Assembly (NCBI GenBank): GCA_963576735.1
Contig: OY755197.1
Span: forward strand, 6,894,501 to 6,958,500
Length of the DNA stretch: 64,000 nucleotides
Source of the DNA: Bedellia somnulentella
Taxonomy: Eukaryota; Arthropoda; Insecta; Lepidoptera; Bedelliidae
Direction: 5' to 3'
Within the stretch, counting starts at the first letter, position 1, and the number at the start of each line of letters is the position of its first letter. The notes below the pieces were generated by a model that did no database searches, was not told the origin of the DNA, and saw only the letters and a list, made by a program, of their open reading frames with translations. A program made the translations under genes and the position numbers. Shown here piece by piece: positions 12,501-22,499 of this stretch.

Positions 12501-13677
12501 CTCCTGAACATCAATTTATTTTGCTGCCCCAAAATACAACAACGTCAAATATTGTTTACAGGGAAGCTCTAACTCTATAAATTGAATGGCTTTTGATGTA
12601 ATTACTCATTATGAAAAAAAAAAAAAAAAAATATATCTAAATATAAATACAAAAAAATATAACATACATACATACATATACTCACGGCTATAAATCCCTA
12701 GAAGGGGTAGCCAGAGCTAAGGAATCAGAAATTCCTCAGCCACTTTTGGAAGTTGTGTGGGGAAAAGATGGTGAAATAAAGGTTGTTGGTGATGGGTCAC
12801 CAACCGCATCGCCCAAAAATCCCTCAAAAGCCCCAAAACCGTTAGTCGCCTCTTACGTACACCCACCGGAAGAAATGGGGTAGTGCTATTCTAAGACGAC
12901 ACTACACAGCAAAAAAATATAACATAGCTTAAAACTTTAAAAAAATATATTAAAACAATAATACATGTAATAAAATAAAAAACAAAATGTTAATGATAAT
13001 TTATGCCCGAGCGAAGCCGGGACGGGCTGCTTAAAATAAAACACAAGTGATTTACAGACAATTAACTATGTGCCTAAATATGTGTCTTCTCATTTATTGC
13101 AGGATGTCACATGGAGAGTATGGGCGGTCCTGGCATGGGTGGGCCCATGGAAGGAATGATGGGCGGAGGAGACTTCCCTCCAGACATGAGCCTCAGCCCC
13201 AAGATGGGCGGCCCCATGGGCGGAATGGGCCTAGGGGACGCCGGCATGATGGGCCCTCGAGGAAAAATGTTCAACGGAGCCAACGTGACCGTTAAAGCCA
13301 GTGCTCCTAACACTATTCAGTACTTACCCAGCAGACCCGTATCGTGTGCCCCTCGCGCCCCTCCTCAATTAGATTTTCTGCAACGCGTCTCAGGTCCCCA
13401 CGATAAAGGGGGCTATTTCCCTCGACCCCCTGCCCCTCGGATGCCTCAATACCAATTTCCACATGGGGCACACCCTCACGGGCCTCACACCTTATCCGCC
13501 CCACCGTATCGCGCTAAGCCGCGGCTAGGCCAGCCCCTTCCTCCCTCCCCGGCCTATAAAGGCTATTCCCCCGCTGACCCTGGCTATGCGGCGCAATTTC
13601 ACAATTTCCAACAACAGTTATATGCAACCGGAAGCCGCGCACAACCTCATTACCCGCCCTACCAACCTTCCAAGTGA
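3492..13677 (+). CDS. lgs: legless / BCL9 orthologue, C-terminal part, ten coding exons (gene span)
   Basis: Exons: 3492-3586, 4475-4658, 5098-5196, 6142-6264, 7342-7494, 9006-9114, 9790-9908, 10296-10486, 10955-11354 and 13103-13677. All introns are GT-AG and all junction phases agree, giving 681 codons plus TGA. Blocks matching the BCL9 family are [51 protein letters not shown] and [14 protein letters not shown]9/Legless is a nuclear scaffold linking Armadillo/beta-catenin to Pygopus for Wnt target transcription. The Pygopus- and Armadillo-binding helices (HD1, HD2) are not present and should be encoded by exons left of the window. The rest is Gly/Pro/Met-rich low complexity, usual for the family. 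The gene is split by large AT-rich introns carrying transposons. Confidence 0.92.
3624..3871 (+). repeat. Dispersed repeat A (SINE-like), full copy
   Basis: Family A runs from GCTGTGTAGTGTCGGCTTAG to ...GCCGTGAGTATATGTATGTA and is about 250 bp, with a TATG simple-repeat tail. GCGGTTGGAGACCC in its middle vaguely resembles a pol III B box. Target-site duplications at another copy (16431-16685) show that it retroposes. Confidence 0.85.
4475..4658 (+). CDS. lgs: legless exon 2 of window
   Basis: Acceptor TTTCTAG ends at 4474, donor GTGAGT at 4659, leaves in phase 1. It encodes a Gly/Pro-rich part and then an amphipathic segment [14 protein letters not shown]. This segment may correspond to one of the family's conserved homology domains (HD3-like); that assignment is from memory and unconfirmed. 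Confidence 0.88.
5098..5196 (+). CDS. lgs: legless exon 3 of window
   Basis: A C-rich tract and CAG precede 5098; donor GTAACT at 5197. Phase 1 in and out. It encodes PPPPYG and ends in HRSASVPI, which with the next exon forms the BCL9-family motif SVPIATQSP. Confidence 0.9.
6142..6264 (+). CDS. lgs: legless exon 4 of window
   Basis: Acceptor TTCCACAG ends at 6141, donor GTAAGT at 6265, phase 1 in and out. The exon opens with ATQSPSHQ, completing the conserved motif across the junction, then a Ser/Asn-rich stretch. Confidence 0.9.
7342..7494 (+). CDS. lgs: legless exon 5 of window
   Basis: Acceptor GCGTAG ends at 7341 after a C/T-rich tract, donor GTAAAA at 7495. Phase 1 in and out. It encodes [20 protein letters not shown], then [14 protein letters not shown], which continues as [13 protein letters not shown] in the next exon. 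The acceptor was chosen because only it joins in phase with the preceding exon. Confidence 0.85.
9006..9114 (+). CDS. lgs: legless exon 6 of window
   Basis: Acceptor ACTCCCCAG ends at 9005, donor GTAAGT at 9115. Phase 1 in, phase 2 out. It encodes [18 protein letters not shown] followed by a Ser/Pro/Gln-rich linker. Confidence 0.88.
9790..9908 (+). CDS. lgs: legless exon 7 of window
   Basis: Acceptor TTCCACAG ends at 9789, donor GTAAGT at 9909. Phase 2 in, phase 1 out. It encodes a Ser/Pro-rich stretch with [19 protein letters not shown], resembling the family's SSPGFN-type linker. Confidence 0.87.
10296..10486 (+). CDS. lgs: legless exon 8 of window
   Basis: Acceptor ATATTTCAG ends at 10295, donor GTAAGT at 10487. 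Phase 1 in, phase 0 out. It encodes [15 protein letters not shown] and a Ser/Gly/Asn-rich linker. The last roughly 100 bp and the donor are repeated in degraded form just downstream (10531-10638). Confidence 0.88.
10531..10638 (+). pseudogene. Degraded duplicate of the 3' end of legless exon 8 with its donor
   Basis: This segment aligns closely with the end of the preceding exon, including the shared block CCCCACCTGGGATCAAGAGC and the donor GTAAG at 10639. It even has an acceptor-like TTATCTCAAG at 10521-10530. In the homologous frame the peptide is still recognisable ([20 protein letters not shown]). However, a TAA sits two codons in, and the intervening 'intron' would be only 44 nt. I call it a decayed tandem copy rather than a used exon. 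Confidence 0.8.
10955..11354 (+). CDS. lgs: legless exon 9 of window
   Basis: Acceptor TTGTTTCAG ends at 10954, donor GTAAGT at 11355. Phase 0 in, phase 1 out. It encodes [10 protein letters not shown] and [18 protein letters not shown], both signature blocks of BCL9 C-terminal homology regions. A collagen-like GPMGPS repeat run and a His/Met-rich tail follow. The collagen-like run comes from a short coding tandem repeat at about 11150-11270. Confidence 0.93.
12209..12580 (+). pseudogene. Helitron Rep/helicase C-terminus remnant
   Basis: The frame is open from about 12209 and stops at 12580. It encodes [33 protein letters not shown], and [11 protein letters not shown]. These are the last conserved motifs of the Pif1-like helicase domain of Helitron replication proteins (TINKSQGQ and LYVGxSR). 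The Rep nuclease and the Walker motifs are missing, so it cannot be autonomous. Confidence 0.9.
12662..12911 (-). repeat. Dispersed repeat A, full copy inside the Helitron
   Basis: Reverse-orientation copy from the CATACATACATA tail to the ACTACACAGC head. It is nested in the 11616-13031 Helitron and is therefore younger than it. Confidence 0.85.
13103..13677 (+). CDS. lgs: legless terminal coding exon
   Basis: Acceptor TTTATTGCAG ends at 13102; stop TGA at 13675-13677. Phase 1 in. After a Met/Gly-rich start it encodes [19 protein letters not shown] and [12 protein letters not shown], the strongest BCL9-family matches in the window. A Pro/Tyr/His-rich tail ending [10 protein letters not shown] follows. 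Confidence 0.94.
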
Positions 13678-15310
13678 ATGCGGCTTACATTTTAGACTTG
13701 ACACTCGATATTCTTTCTACAAAGACTTCGGTCGGTCGGCGGCCATTTTGAAACAGTTAAAACAAAATGGATGCCATAAAAACGACGCCATTTTGTTGAA
13801 GTTACTTGCCAATATCTATGTATAGTTTAAATTTGCTCGTGATCTTAGTGGATGGATCGTATAAAAAGTACAACGCTTGTTATTTATTAATCCTATTGCT
13901 TATTATACTCTGTTTTGTAATTAATTTATTAAAAAAAATACAAAACAGAATATATCACTGCGACGGGACTCGTTAAGATGACTCTGATGATTTGTCGTTT
14001 TCCTATTTCTTTTATAACGACCCTTATCGCGTGGTAATCATAAAGAGAATTACGAGTACTTAGAAAGCAATGTAGTTTTTATTCTGATCGCCATTTTAAT
14101 TCGTGTGGTAATTGCCGAAGACCGACCTTTGTCCTCGCACGAAGTATTCGAGTGAAATTTTTGCTGACGCCAGTCTCAGTTCATCGGTTCCTCCTTGCAA
14201 AACGATTCCTACGCACGCAGATATCTAGTCAATTTTTTGAAATTAATGGATCCCGAACTCCGAAGATTTCGAACAAGTACACGACTACGCTCTGTCCATT
14301 ATTTTTAAGTATTATTTTTGTTAGTGAAATTCTTAGCGTTCGCGACCCGATCGTCTGTATCGGTATTTTTATGACTTTGATCTGATCGATAGCAATGATT
14401 TTCAGTCTTCCACTCTGATAGATTCTATTGCAATATTTAAGTATGCGAATTCCGGTGACTTCTCTAGTAGTAACTTAAGTGTCTGAAGTGCTTACTTAAA
14501 TAGATTTATGTACTTACAATCAACTGATGCCATATTTTTTGCCACGTGAATTTATTTTCGTGATATTTTAAAACTTAATTATTTTTTCTTAATTTTTATT
14601 AATCTATCGATATTATCACAATCCTTTGATCTCGAAAGGAATTGGCCTAAAGCAATTTTAGTCTGTTACGGTATTTATAAGAATCGACTTAATTAAGCAA
14701 TGCAGCATAATACGGGCCTAATTTACAAAAGTACTATTTGGAATTGATTCAAATTTAGTAGCAAGTGTACATAAGAGATGTTGACAGTAGTTGTGATTTT
14801 ATTTTTAGATGAAAAGACTGAGATTACTTTAGGAGAATTCGTTTGAGATCGTTCGCGACTAGCTGCGTTTATACGTGAAGATGTAGCTAGCATCGCTCGG
14901 CGCCCAGTGGAGCATCGCCTTGACTGAAGACGTCATATATGCCTTTGAAAAGCAATCGAGTTGAGAAACTCTAGTAATATGAGATTACGAGTCGGCACGT
15001 GAATGCGAGTCCATACTTTGAATCACCCGCTAGGAGTTAGATAGACTTAATTGTAATTATAATTAATAATAAAATGAAAATGGTTCTTGTTTTAGATTTA
15101 AGTGAAGAGCGAGGTTTTAATTAAATGTAGTTTGTGTAATATTGATATAAGAGATGAAATTAAGATGCAAACTATTGGTTGTGAATTCGACACAATTTGT
15201 TAAGTTTAACTAGTGATGTCTGCAAGTACATTGTGAATAGCACGATCGCACTAGACGGACAAGGGAATAGATATTATTATGCCACGATAAAAAGGGGCCG
15301 GACAAATAAA
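13678..15310 (+). other. legless 3' UTR (inferred)
   Basis: No open frame of note. AT-rich sequence with candidate poly(A) signals AATAAA at 15068-15073 and 15305-15310; which is used cannot be told. A short hairpin and repeated GCCATTTTG words lie just after the stop (13738-13800). Confidence 0.55.
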
Positions 15311-15651
15311 GCTTAGTATTATTTCAAAATTACAATGGAAGAGGATTCCTACAACTCAACTTTAGTATTAGAGACGGTCTCTTTCTATCGATGCACGATA
15401 CTGTCTGACTAATGACCTTGTAAATTTTGTTTATTTTTTTTTATATTTTTACATGTCGTTCTCATTTTGTACATCGCTAACAATAACTGTACAGAGTACT
15501 TTTGAACTTAATTTTAGGCGATAAATGTATTTATTTTATAACTTGTGATGTAAGAATTTATTCTTAATTATTATTAAAAAAAATATATGATATGCTTGTA
15601 TATCTTTGTTTGATTTGGTCTACTTTTAATTAACTACCCTTTATGTAGGTT

Positions 15652-15806
15652 GGCGATAGGCCTGCCCCCTATCACGTGAGTACACTGTCCATGCAAAACG
15701 TGGGTACTCTGAACACCATGTGACAAAGTCACGTGATGTTCAGAAGTATTAGTACCTCTGCCAACCCCTTCAGGGATATTCGGCGTGAACGGTTATGTTA
15801 TGTAGG
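15652..15806 (+). repeat. SINE B, 3' part
   Basis: Matches the 3' portion of the tRNA-derived SINE at 45554-45929 (GGCGATAGGCCTGCCCCCTA ... GGCGTGAACG) and ends in a TTATG-type tail. It cuts off the 5' end of the LINE that follows. Confidence 0.8.
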
Positions 15807-15879
15807 TATTTATCGCCAGATACTTCACTTCTTTCACAAATGATTTTTATTTTCTGTTACCACTTGTTTGTAATAACAA

Positions 15880-16990
15880 AGTTAAACTCAGTCATGATAG
15901 TAATAGAATTACGGAGTTAGAAAAATCTCTTCAGGATATTACATTAAACTATCATAATAGTAAGTTAGAGATGCAAAGCTACATAGAAGGATTAGAGGAA
16001 ATTATAGAGTTAAGTAAGGAAAATATCAAAACAGTAGAAACACTATCTGGTTTTTGCAATAAGTGTGAAAGTGTATGTACTGTCATTAATGATGTGTCCC
16101 CTGAAATTATAAATAATATGCCAAAGCCCACTCTTGCCTACAATAGAGGTGTGTCGACTCAGAGGACTTTAAGTCTTCTCCGATTCTCTTAGTGTTAACA
16201 TTGGCCATAATTTAAACAAAGAATTAGACCAATGTATCTTGAGTACTTGTATGCCCGGAGCAAGTTACTCACAAATAATAAATTCTATTTTAAAAGAACA
16301 ATATGACTCCAACACTAGTTATTTTAATTGGTTCAAGTAACAAGGTGAATCCAAGTGACTTGAAGAAATCATTTGAGAAGTTGGTTAATTTAAATGTAAG
16401 AAAAATAATTATAAGTGACTTCCTATATTCTATGTAGTATGTATTATGCTGTGTTGTGTCGGCTTAGAAAATGCGGTGTAGTGTCAGCTTAGAATCGCAC
16501 TACCCCATTGTGGGTGTACGTAAGAGATTTTTGAGCGATGCGGTTGGAGACCCATCACCAACAACCTTAATCTTACACTCTTTTCCCCACTCAACTTTCC
16601 AAAAGTGGCTGAGGAATTTCTAATTCCTTAGCTCTGGCTACCCTTTCTAAGGATTTATAGCCGTGAGTATATGTATGTATGTATGTCCTATATTCCAAGC
16701 ATGTTAGCTATAAGGTTAATACTAGGATTTATAAATTAAATATGTTACAATATAATTTGACTTTGGGATATAGGCAAAAAATTGTTAATTTTAATATAAA
16801 TAATTATATTAAGAAACCAATAATGACTAAAAGCACCTTGAAAGTACCTGAACATTCTAAAAAACGTCTAGCTATGTTACTATCTAGTAATATTATTTAC
16901 AATAATGTTATTAATTTGAATAACATAACAATTTCAACTGACTTGGATGCAGTTATTAGTACATGTACTAATGTATCTGCAAGCTTTTAA
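15880..16990 (+). pseudogene. LINE ORF1 remnant (coiled coil plus esterase-like region)
   Basis: Frame 15880-16195 encodes a Glu/Lys-rich coiled coil followed by a Cys pair (CNKCESVC). After a frameshift come CMPGASYSQIIN and, near 16320, a V-I-L-I-G-S-S-N type segment, resembling SGNH/esterase-like ORF1 proteins of CR1-group LINEs. The part after repeat A (16696-16990) continues with a Ser/Lys/Asn-rich tail ending TAA. The catalytic residues cannot be judged in this damaged state. Confidence 0.6.
16431..16685 (+). repeat. Dispersed repeat A with target-site duplication
   Basis: The 10-bp word TCCTATATTC is present on both sides (16421-16430 and 16686-16695). The LINE ORF1 frame resumes after the second copy. 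This fixes both ends of the family A element and shows target-primed insertion. Confidence 0.88.
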
Positions 16991-17257
16991 CTAGGTAGTA
17001 AGACAAAGGAAAAGGCATACATTTCACTAGTTCATCAGAACATACAGAGCCTTTCCTGCAAACTATTAGAGTTATCTATACTATAATAAGACTATAACGA
17101 GGTCAAAACTGTCTGTCTGTATGTCCGTTCATCACGTTAATTCTACCGGACCGATCTTGATCAAATTTGGCATGAATGTAGGTTATACACCTAGCCAACA
17201 TATAGGATATAATTTATCCCGGATTTCGCAAGGGTTCCCACAGGAGCATAAAAAACA

Positions 17258-17690
17258 TAACTTTTATGTGGTTCCCCATATTTACACGATTAATTTTTTC
17301 ATCGACCGACTTTATCGGACTCTTCATTAATAGTCTTTTTGGAAAAAATAACGGTTTCATCCATTTCCATCAAAATAATTGTCCATTTAATTGTTTGTCA
17401 ATAGTATGACTACTAGATATATAGGATATCACAAATTTGAGACTTACACTTATGTCTGCGTGGCGTAGCGGTATACCGTTTGGTAAACACTAAATACGAA
17501 GAGACCCAGGTTCGATTCCCGGGTGATTAAAGTCTTTTTGCGTATTTTTTTGCTTTTGTGTTAGGTTAGAATTATAGGATGCACTAATCCTTCTTTTTCA
17601 CATTCAACTATGCGAATATGTATGAATAAAGATAATTGAAAGCATATTGTATGAATTTTGCGTATTCATTTGGTAGATAACTTTTGTTTA
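17258..17690 (+). repeat. Direct duplication, copy 1 (with tRNA-like segment, family C)
   Basis: From GGTTCCCCATATTTACACGA to the GAATTTTGCGTATTCATTTGG stretch. It contains a tRNA-like pair of pol III boxes: TGGCGTAGCGGT at 17461 and GGTTCGATTCC at 17509-17519. A very similar copy follows at 17955-18615. Confidence 0.8.
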
Positions 17691-17954
17691 TTTAACTATT
17701 TTTAACTAATATTCTCATAGATATATTATACTTTACTTACGCATAAATTAATATTCTGTTTAAGCCTCAGAATGCATAGTTTGTTTGTAAATAAAAGTAA
17801 ATATCTCAATTTTAATTCAGTACCGCCTCTATTGGCCAGCCTCAGAATGCATAGTTTGTAAATAATAGTAAATCTCAATTTTAATTCAGTACCGCCATCT
17901 ATTGGCCGATGATTGTAATCTCTTGATAATGAATACATCACCAACTTATTGCTC

Positions 17955-18615
17955 CCCATATTTACACGATTAATTTTTTCATCGACCGACTTTATCAGAC
18001 TTTTCATTAATAGTGTTTTTGAAAAAAATAAGGGTTTTATCCATTTTCATCAAAATAAATGTCCATTTAATGAATTGCTGTGTAGTGTCGGCTTAGAATA
18101 ACACTTCACCATTTCTTCCGGTGGGTGTACGTAAGAGGCGACTAACGGTATTGGGGCTTTTAAGGGATTTTTGGGCGATGTGGTTGGAGACCCATCACCA
18201 ACAACCTTTATTTCACTATCTTTTCCCGACGCAACTTCCAAAAATGGCTGAGGAACTTCAAGTTTCTTAGCTCTGGCTACCCCTTCTTAGGATTTATAGC
18301 CGTGAGTATATGTATGTATGTATTTAATTGTTTGTCAATAGTATGGCTACTAGATATATACCATATCACAATTTTGACATCATTACTAATGTTTTTGTGG
18401 CGTAGCTGTATACCGATTGGTTAAATCTGAACTAACGGATGACCCAGGTTCGAATCCCGGGTGATTAAAGTCTTTTTGAGACTTTTTTGCTTTTGTGTTA
18501 GGTTAGAATAATAGGATGCACTAATCCTTCTTTTTCACATTAAACTATGCGAATATGTATGAATAAAGATAATTGAAAGTATATTGTATGAATTTTGCGT
18601 ATTCATTTGGTAGGT
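17955..18615 (+). repeat. Direct duplication, copy 2, split by repeat A
   Basis: Repeats 17258-17690 in the same order, but with a family A insertion at about 18076-18321. ATTTAAT is present on both sides of that insertion. The tRNA-like boxes are kept (GGTTCGAATCC near 18448). The insertion postdates the duplication because copy 1 is uninterrupted. Confidence 0.82.
18076..18321 (+). repeat. Dispersed repeat A, full copy
   Basis: GCTGTGTAGTGTCGGC head and GTATATGTATGTATG tail, inserted in the second copy of the direct duplication. Confidence 0.85.
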
Positions 18616-18811
18616 TTGAGAATATGTTTATAGCTTTTCCTATGAACAATTAAAAAGGTTTTTTGGAACTCATCCCCTAAGGGATTGAAATATAGTATAC
18701 AGATTTTTGATCTATAAATATACTGTATTAGAAATTTGAAACTTGATCTGATTGACTGATATAACCACTACAATAAGGAATTTATAAAATTCATCCATCA
18801 ATCAATCATGA

Positions 18812-18951
18812 CTATATACTAACGGCTATAAATCCCAAAAAAGGGTAGCCTCAGCTTCAGAGATAGTAATTCTCTATCCACTTTTGGAAGTTGAATGGGG
18901 AAAAGGTAGTCAAATGGGTCTCCAACTGCATCGCCCAACAATCACTTAAAA
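18812..18951 (-). repeat. Dispersed repeat A, partial
   Basis: Reverse-orientation 3' half (AACGGCTATAAATCCC ... CATCGCCCAACAATCACTT), clearly diverged. Confidence 0.65.
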
Positions 18952-19142
18952 ATATTTCTTTCCTTTTTATTTTATTTATGGTTGTGAGTATATTATGTAT
19001 AAACTTTTAATACTTTACCTCTTCATTTCTTCATTTACATGAAAAATGTTTGTGGAAGTATTGACGAAGTATGTTGGAGTTTCCTACTGATTCAACTAGA
19101 TGGCGCTGTACATTGATTTATTGTATTATTATATTTCAATGT

Positions 19143-19310
19143 TACATCCTCAAGATTTAGTAAAACCATGTAGTCCGATCCAGGATACACTGCATGGTCA
19201 CACCGTTCAGAGCGAAAATAACGATTTTTCAACTCATTCCGTTCACCAATCGGTCTCTCGCTCTCCAATCTCGTTCCTATGTTCGGTTCTTCATTCTTTT
19301 TAGGTGTGCT
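19143..19310 (+). repeat. Half copy of the inverted-repeat element found at 24838-25096
   Basis: From TGTTACATCCTCAAGATTTAG through GTTCGGTTCTTCAT. It matches the reverse complement of 24935-25096, more than 5 kb away, at high identity. Within the same Helitron the two copies are inverted. Confidence 0.75.
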
Positions 19311-19559
19311 GCATTGGAAACACGTCTCGTCTCCGTAAAATAGAAATTGTTACAATCATACAGTTTCAGCTTTTCAGCTAGAAAATGCCAGTGTATAATG
19401 ACTGTTCAAGTAAATATATGAATTGACAAGGACCTACCTCCGAAATACTATATATGTAAATTCATTTTTGATAGTTTGCGGCAAAAATGGCGGTGAGTAA
19501 TATAATCATTTTATGTTCTTAAGCCCCTTAATGAGTTATTATACTTATACAGTTTTTTC

Positions 19560-20730
19560 TTCAATCCACCTTTTTAAGAAATGGTGCGATACTGCGCAGA
19601 AAGTGACATAATTCTAATTAACTTTATCAATGACCCACTTTTTAGTCTTATTAAAGTGATAATAAGTAATGTAATATTACCCAGAAGATTGAGGTAATGT
19701 ATATCTAATGTGGTTTTACCTACGCGATACAGCGTAGAAAGTGTCATGAATCATAAAAACAGTAAAGATGTTCAATATTAAAATTTTCTTAAAGATATAA
19801 TAAGGAATATTAACCAGAACATTGATTGTCATAATGTATTTTCTTGAACTGGTTTTACAAGATATCCCACAAAAGGTGACATGATTAATATGTATAACCA
19901 ACTACTAAAATTTCAAAACGTGATAAGGCGTTATACCAAAAGGATTTTTTTTTTAAATACTTTTCTTTTGTACGAGATACCTACTTCCCAGAAAGTAGCT
20001 TTATTCATTTCAGCATTATCATCAATCAGTACATAGTTACTACATGTATATTAAATAATACAATGTGCACCTACCGTACGTTGTCACAATGAATAATATT
20101 ATACATCGACAACTTTTTAATCTTCTTAAAGAGGTAATACGAGTTGTTATCCAGAAGATCAATTGGCATGCGCCTTCCTAAAGTGGTTGTACGAGATACT
20201 TACCAGAAAGTATCTTTATTCATTCCAGCATTATCGTCATTCAGTACATAGTTACTTCATGTATATGAAATAATACGGTGTGCACCTATTGTACGTTATC
20301 ACAATGAATAATATTATACATCGACAACTTTTTAATCTTCTTAAAGAGGTAATACGAGTTATTATCCAGAAGATCAATTGGCATGCGCTTTCCTAAAGTG
20401 GTTGTACGAGATACTTCCCAGAAAGTAGCTTTATTCATTTCAGCATTATCATCAATCAGTACATAGTTACTTCATGTATATGAAATAATACGGTGTGCAC
20501 CTACCGTACGTTATCACAATGAATAATATTATACATCGACAACTTTTTAATCTTCTTAAAGAGGTAATACGAGTTATTATCCAGAAGATCAATTGGCATG
20601 CGCTTTCCTAAAGTGGTTGTACGAGATACTTCCCAGAAAGTAGCTTTATTCATTTCAGCATTATCATCAATCAGTAAATAGTTACTACATGTATATTAAA
20701 TAATACGGTGTGCACCGACCGTAAGTTTTT
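19560..20730 (+). repeat. Satellite array, 215-bp unit with older diverged units upstream
   Basis: The word GAGATAC followed by CCAGAAAGTA(G/T)CTTTATTCATT recurs at 19973, 20193, 20408 and 20623, a spacing of 220, 215 and 215 bp. Each unit contains the block CGACAACTTTTTAATCTTC. Upstream, from about 19560, shorter and much more diverged units share the order (T)TTTTAGTC-TTAAAG-CCAGAAGATT-GCGATAC-AGAAAGTG. The array ends near 20730. Confidence 0.88.
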
Positions 20731-20885
20731 ACTATAAAAACGTTGAGTTGTCGGAAAATAATGTGTCATACGAACCAGTACGAATGACGTACCCAAGCAA
20801 GAAGAACCTAAAGGTCGAGACGACCATAGTTCCCATCACTGACGAGTTCTCTGAACATTGGGGTTATATATCCCAGCAGGATTAA
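20700..20885 (+). pseudogene. Unidentified protein-like open segment after the satellite
   Basis: An open frame of 61 codons with no early ATG ends at TAA 20883-20885. Its composition (SYEPVRMTYPSKKNLKVE, IVPITDEFSEHWGY) looks like a soluble protein rather than chance AT-rich translation, and GC content rises. I do not recognise the family. A good donor, GTAAGTA, follows at about 20901. It may be a captured gene fragment inside the Helitron, or may be chance. Confidence 0.35.
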
Positions 20886-21186
20886 CATGAAACAGTATGA
20901 TGGTAAGTATATCGACAGGTACCTGATAATCTACTCAGTGAATTTCACTTGAGGTGCTGACTTTGCCGTAATAATAGTTTGGAAAAATCACAAACACACT
21001 ATCAGCTTTGATTGCCTTTTGGCTCTTAGTTACATATCCAATAACCTTGTTATGGATAAATCAACATCATTATTTTGAATAATCACATGGTAATAATGTT
21101 TTTCATTATTACTCACAAACGAAAATTAAAATAGTTTTCATTATTACCCACATACAAAAGACGACGGACTATCTTGCTGTCTAATT

Positions 21187-21350
21187 ATGATGCCCACATG
21201 GCATTACAAGACCGCCGCCGCAACTGTCCCCGCTCGCTACGGTTGTGCTTGTACCTGCCGTGATGAAGACCGTGATGGACATGTCGCGTCACTGCCGCCG
21301 CCGCCACCGCCGCCGGCCGCCACCTGCTAGACGCTCACAGGTACACTCAG
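21187..21350 (+). other. GC-rich island with CCG repeat and a 47-residue reading frame
   Basis: A sharply GC-rich stretch in an AT-rich neighbourhood. ATG at 21187 to TAG at 21328-21330 encodes a peptide with a Cys cluster and a poly-Pro tract from a CCG repeat. CACAG|GTACAC after it resembles a splice site. No family was recognised; it may be a captured promoter or exon. Confidence 0.3.
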
Positions 21351-21399
21351 TGTCGTCACAATGCACATAGGTGCTGATGATGCTGATGATCCATTCATA

Positions 21400-22499
21400 T
21401 CTTTGTAAATTATGACGTCGTGGAAGGGTGTAAGAATTTTTTTTTCATAAAATTCATTATTACAACTAATTTTTGAAATTTTTGAGGGCCACGTACCAGA
21501 AACGTTTTATTCATGTGTTGTAAACGAAATATATGTATTATATACAAATATTCATATATGTGTGATTGAGATTGTAGATTAGTTCTTAAACCGAGAAATT
21601 CATTCAGAGATCATAAGGGAATCATCTCGAATAACACAATAGATTCAAAGGAATCTTACATTTTGTTTCTTTTAGCAATTGTACGTATGCCTTTACCAAA
21701 AGTAAAGAACACGAAAAAATGTAGTTTTCACAAACTTGATAAATTTTATCGTTTTCCTTCTAGACCATTACCTTTACCGTTTATCTTTACGAATGTCTCT
21801 GTTGGTATTTAGTAAATACAGGGCTTCAATAGCATAACTGACACAATTGAAACCTCTCCATCGCAAAACCACTTACGTGTTTGCAATTGCCAACATACAA
21901 ATTTGAATTTGTTACTTGTTCATATATTTCTACATATTTAAATAAATAATTTTCTAATATAAAAATTATATATAAAAAGCAGTTGGTCTTTGGAAGTTTT
22001 TACACTAAACTTTTATCATTACATTTTATCTGAATCGCCTTTTGCAGAACGTATTTATAACTGCTTATGGATCCGCATGCAAGGGCGGTCATTTTTATGT
22101 CTATGGTCTTTTCATGGTCATACGAGGTCAAAACGAACTGAAGATAGTTCCCTTTTATTGGGTTTGAATCTAGTTGGTTTTAGAAATATTACTATACAAA
22201 AGCATATCGCAGGTATGTAGCAGGGTAGGTATGAAATTCCCTTATATTTCTTACGTCAATAATTTACTTTTATTTAACTGGATAGTAATCGAGAGCATGC
22301 TATCGTTTTTTGTTTTGTATGTATACATACAATCATATCTCACGCCATTGGTTCCCGTTTGGGTGTGCAGTGACTGTCGATCGCCGCTTTTAGCAACCAA
22401 ACAATATTTTCGTAAACCTATGTATAACTAAAACACATATTCTGTCAAGGCGAGTCATAAATATACCTATTTACATCACAAGCAAAACATCAATACATA
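21400..22499. other. AT-rich stretch inside the Helitron, no gene seen
   Basis: Only short chance-like frames are present. No repeat family recurring elsewhere in the window was recognised here. Confidence 0.5.

Larger units (their letters stand above)
11616..13031 (+). mobile_element. Helitron in last legless intron, internally deleted
   Basis: The 5' end TCTATACTAATATTATAAAG follows an A at 11615, as expected for the A|T insertion site. The 3' end at about 13005-13031 is GCGAAGCCGGGACGGGCTGCT, a GC-rich terminal stem-loop form typical of lepidopteran Helitrons. The final CTAG is degraded to CTGCT. Inside are a TTTG microsatellite (about 11654-11685), a Pif1-type helicase remnant and a SINE inserted later (12662-12911). 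It lies in sense orientation in the intron. Confidence 0.8.

Noticed and set aside
17461..17525. tRNA gene
   Set aside because: A and B boxes are present, but the acceptor stem does not pair and the segment occurs as a repeat; it is tRNA-derived.
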